This document shows, piece after piece, positions 61,640 through 64,000 of a DNA stretch of 64,000 nucleotides (the stretch's first letter is position 1; each line of letters opens with the position of its first letter). This DNA comes from Daphnia pulex. Taxonomy: Eukaryota > Arthropoda > Branchiopoda > Diplostraca > Daphniidae. The notes under the pieces were generated by a model. It did no database searches. It saw only the letters and a list, made by a program, of their open reading frames with translations, and was not told the origin of the DNA. A program made the position numbers and the translations under genes. The stretch lies in the NCBI RefSeq assembly GCF_021134715.1, contig NC_060025.1, forward strand, positions 3,844,001-3,908,000, given 5' to 3'.

Positions 61640-62159
61640 ATATACGCTGTCACTACTGCTACGGCTGTCACTACGGCTACGGCTGTAGGCTAATGCTACT
61701 ACTGAACAGTTGTACTAATGCTAGAAATTAACAATGAGAATTTCAATTGTTACTTATGAACATTAAAAAAAAAAAAACTTAATTTGTGATATTAATTACA
61801 TATGATTAATATTACTTGTGAAAATAACAAATATGATTAATAAAAAATTATCAATTTACTTATAATAAATTTTACAAATGCACTATTGTATTTGCAAAAT
61901 AAGTTATTACAAAAATATTTTACTTGTGGAAATATTTATGTACGTATTTTTAAATATATATTTTACTTATGCACTATATTACTTGTGCAACATTTTATCT
62001 ATGACAAATATGTAATTAACAGCAGTCCTAATAAATATTTTTATTTATGGAAAATTGTTCTAATGCTAAAATGTATTACCGAGCACACGTCTTTATGAGC
62101 TAATTTACTAGTGCAATTCATTTTTAAACGGTGTTACTTATGGAAATCAGTCATTGTGC
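61640..62159 (-). repeat. Right subterminal arm with inverted motifs
   Basis: After a short CTACGGCTGTCACTACGG-type simple repeat (61655-61690), eight or more TTACTTATG/TTACTTGTG motifs occur up to the right TIR, the reverse complement of the left-arm motif. AT content is very high. No gene. Confidence 0.7.
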
Positions 62160-62559
62160 TACGCTGCCGATGTTTTCACCTGCCTCAAATCACATTTTGG
62201 AAGCCAGCGAAAGAGACGTCTCGTCCTCTATTTCTCGTTATTTTTCTTTAAATTTTTTTCTGCTGTACAACATCATCTCTTTTTCCTTGCCTCCCTGGGG
62301 CTCGGATTGAAACATGAAAATGTCTTGGCTTTTCCCTTGGGAAATAAAAAAAAAACCTTTTTATTATTCATCCGCGTCGTGGGTGAAGACCAAGACAATC
62401 ACAAACAACAGACGTTCTTGTAGGCTCTTCCTCGCTGTATATATTACATATTTTTTCTCTTTTTTATAATATAACCATCAGATATGTTTCTATTTTTCCC
62501 CTTTTTTACGGCTTTTTCCTTTTGGTTCCATCCGCTTGTTGATGCTCTTTGATCGACTG

Positions 62560-62640
62560 ACGCGCGGCGCTTATGCAGTATATAACCACGTGATCCGTTC
62601 GTCTGTCTGTCATCGTTCGTTCGAAAAATGACAAAATCGA
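62560..62640 (+). promoter_or_regulatory. Promoter-like sequence
   Basis: TATATAA (62579-62585) lies within a GC-richer patch, directly followed by an E-box CACGTG (62587-62592) and, about 30 bases after the TATA box, by TGTCATCGTTCGTTCG, a plausible start region. No downstream gene is recognised on this strand, so the call rests on the motif layout only. Confidence 0.25.
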
Positions 62641-63030
62641 ATAATTATTCATGGCCTTTTTCTTGTCATACCTAACAAATGGACTGAGGTATTACTTGGA
62701 TCTGCAGCTTTGGCCGTGTGGTTTTTTTTTACGTTTTTTTTTCTTTTTCACTGGGGGGTAAATCATAGACGCTTTGATCAGTGTACTTGTGCTGTTGCAG
62801 TAATTAAAGACGGTCCCAAATGGACAAGATAGTGAATGTGCAAAAACAAATGGTCCCAAGGACAAGAGAAGATGGAATAAAGTTTACAGATGGAGATGTG
62901 TGTGGTGCAGTAATTAAAGACTGCACCGGTGGAACGAATTATTTCCCGTTCTTCTGTATTATCAGGTTTTTTCTCCAAATTAAAACAACCGTTATGTGTA
63001 TGGACTGGAACACATGTAAACAATTTTGCA

Positions 63031-63608
63031 TTAGACATTTCTATTCAGAAACAAAAGCATGTCTACATGTTCGGCACTAAGGCGACTTCTTTTCTCACAA
63101 AGAAGATCGCCAGCAGCTGAAAACCAAATCTCCGATGGGACGCAGGCAGGTATACAAAACAAAATTCACCACATCAATGAAAGGGCGGACACAACCAGAT
63201 TTATTTTCGGATAACCAATACTCTAATGAATCGGTTGACCATGGCAGATATTGCTTGTTTAAATAATTCTGGATATAAACGATTACGCAAGTGGTCGCAT
63301 CTGCAGATTCACCTGTTCTCGTAGCATTAGCAGATTGAATCATTGTGTCATGCAATGCCCAGCATGTATTTGGAAGTAATGAAGTCTCTACTGCAGCATG
63401 CACGAGTGTAAGACGTATGTAAGAAGCATGCACAGCTTCTTGAACAACTGGAAAAGCGTCATCTTCGACGACTTGTACAGTTTCATCTTGGAAAACAGAA
63501 ACAGTTTCCCCTTGGACGTCTCGAAACGTTTCTTCTTGAACAACTGGAACCGTTTCCTCTTGAACAACTGGATGAGTTTCAACTTGGACGACTGGTACAG
63601 TTGCATCT
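63031..63608 (-). pseudogene. hAT transposase C-terminal part with VVQEET repeats
   Basis: From 63608 the minus strand encodes a run of ten-residue repeats around VPVVQEETVPVVQEET (five to six copies), then VHASYIRLTLVHAAVETSLL and a transposase-like helical region (IQNYLNKQYLPWSTDSLEYW). After a frame change near 63140-63170, WFSAAGDLLCEKRSRLSAEH and VDMLLFLNRNV follow, ending with TAA at 63033-63031. AGDLLCEKRSRL plus a terminal LLFLNRN is the end of the hAT/ZBED dimerisation domain. The family is the same as the hAT relic at 38-42 kb, but the sequence is different. The frame change and a stop at about 63607 mark it as broken. Confidence 0.65.
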
Positions 63609-63734
63609 TAGACAGCAGTTTGTTCTTCGAGGAAAGGTTTTGTGACAATCAAGTCAACATGTACATCATTGAAGCTGTAATGTAAAAAAAGGTATTGAAA
63701 TAACTAATGTCAACATTTTACAAAAGCTGCTTAC

Positions 63735-63962
63735 CCTTCCATAAATTGTCGAATTCGAAGGGCACATCCTTCACAATCTTCTCAGTAGTTCCAAGTTGGT
63801 TTTTTGTATCCTTGCCATTTTACCAAATATCCAATTTTCCCCTTTGGACATTTTCTACAACATAAAAGAAATAATTCAATTATCTAAAGAATTAACAAAC
63901 TTAAAACAAAATTACCCAATATTTAGAATTTTCTCAACGACAAACTTTTGGCGTATATCCAT
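63735..63962 (-). pseudogene. Chromodomain, two exons, with a stop
   Basis: Chromodomains bind methylated histone tails and also occur in retrotransposon integrases. Exon 63962-63916 starts with ATG (MDIRQKFVVEKILNI, donor GG|GTAATT). Exon 63854-63735 (acceptor TTTATGTTGTAG, in phase) reads KCPKGKIGYLVKWQGYKKPT, then WNY, TGA, and EDCEGC...IRQFMEG, with donor GG|GTAAGC. VEKIL, YLVKWQGY and TW are the core aromatic-cage positions of a chromodomain. The TGA falls where the Glu-Pro of the usual TWEP motif should be. The next exon would join the hAT relic region downstream, so a chromodomain-transposase fusion is conceivable. Confidence 0.6.
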
Positions 63963-64000
63963 TGCTTATTTAGAACACGTGAAAATTGTTATTAAACAAC

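Larger units (their letters stand above)
54741..62159. mobile_element. 7.4-kb TIR element carrying two gene fragments (Pack-type candidate)
   Basis: The left end 54741-54775 starts GCACAATGAC and reads on through CCATAAGTAACACCGTTTA; the right end 62125-62159 is its reverse complement with 2 mismatches in 35. Inside both ends are arms of 0.5-0.6 kb rich in CATAAGTAA/CACAAGTAA on the left and TTACTTATG/TTACTTGTG on the right, so the symmetry extends far past the TIR. Between the arms lie an Rhs/YD-repeat pseudogene (+) and three DH-domain exons (-). No transposase frame is present, so the element would be non-autonomous. Flanks (GATCATG left, TACGCTG right) show no clear target-site duplication. 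The superfamily is unknown. Confidence 0.7.

Noticed and set aside
54741..62159. Idea that the flanking P-type transposase (52-53.4 kb) mobilises the TIR element
   Set aside because: The ends start CACAATGA rather than a recognisable P-element terminus, and no 8-bp target duplication is seen (GATCATGG versus CTACGCTG). Proximity alone does not support it.

Overview
This window is eukaryotic, most likely arthropod. A small-crustacean (Daphnia-like) genome is my best guess, not a proof. The support is AT-rich sequence, GT-AG introns of about 60-110 nt between well-framed exons, metazoan protein families (alpha-2-macroglobulin/TEP, RPA1, a RhoGEF DH domain) and a dense, nested load of Copia, hAT and P-like transposon remains. 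There is no operon structure, no rRNA gene and no convincing tRNA gene.

Layout. 1-6.6 kb holds scattered minus-strand coding relics that I cannot name, plus a C-rich imperfect repeat. 6.87-30.39 kb is an 8.7-kb tandem array: two full units (6872-15565 and 15566-24271) and a third cut short (24272-about 30390). Each full unit carries a decayed Copia integrase region on the minus strand and, on the plus strand, seven in-frame exons of an alpha-2-macroglobulin/TEP-like gene fragment. The third unit stops just before those exons. 30.4-38 kb is mostly unassigned, with a broken coiled-coil gene (33.1-34.1 kb) and a GC-rich inverted-repeat element (35.77-36.51 kb).

38.0-42.9 kb contains a hAT transposase pseudogene with a BED-like region and a C-terminal dimerisation domain. 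It is interrupted by a 1.37-kb inverted-repeat element, and a Cys/His-motif transposon ORF converges on its 3' end. 45.4-46.4 kb has a 393-400 bp tandem duplication inside an unknown minus-strand ORF. 50.9-51.3 kb has two exons of an unknown plus-strand gene. 52.0-53.4 kb is a broken THAP/P-element-type transposase, and 53.8-54.4 kb is the 5' part of an RPA1-like gene.

The most striking object is 54741-62159. It is a 7.4-kb segment bounded by 35-bp terminal inverted repeats (33/35 identical), with subterminal arms full of CATAAGTAA-type motifs in mirrored orientation. Between the arms are a ~5-kb broken Rhs/YD-repeat protein gene (+) and three correctly phased exons of a RhoGEF DH-domain gene (-), meeting tail to tail near 60660. 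No transposase is visible inside, so it looks like a non-autonomous gene-capturing (Pack-type) DNA transposon. The window ends with a hAT C-terminal domain and a chromodomain exon pair, both on the minus strand.

Most items are relics rather than working pathways. The best candidates for expressed genes are the A2M/TEP fragments and the plus-strand exon pair at 50.9 kb. Everything was read by eye; no alignment or database search was run.
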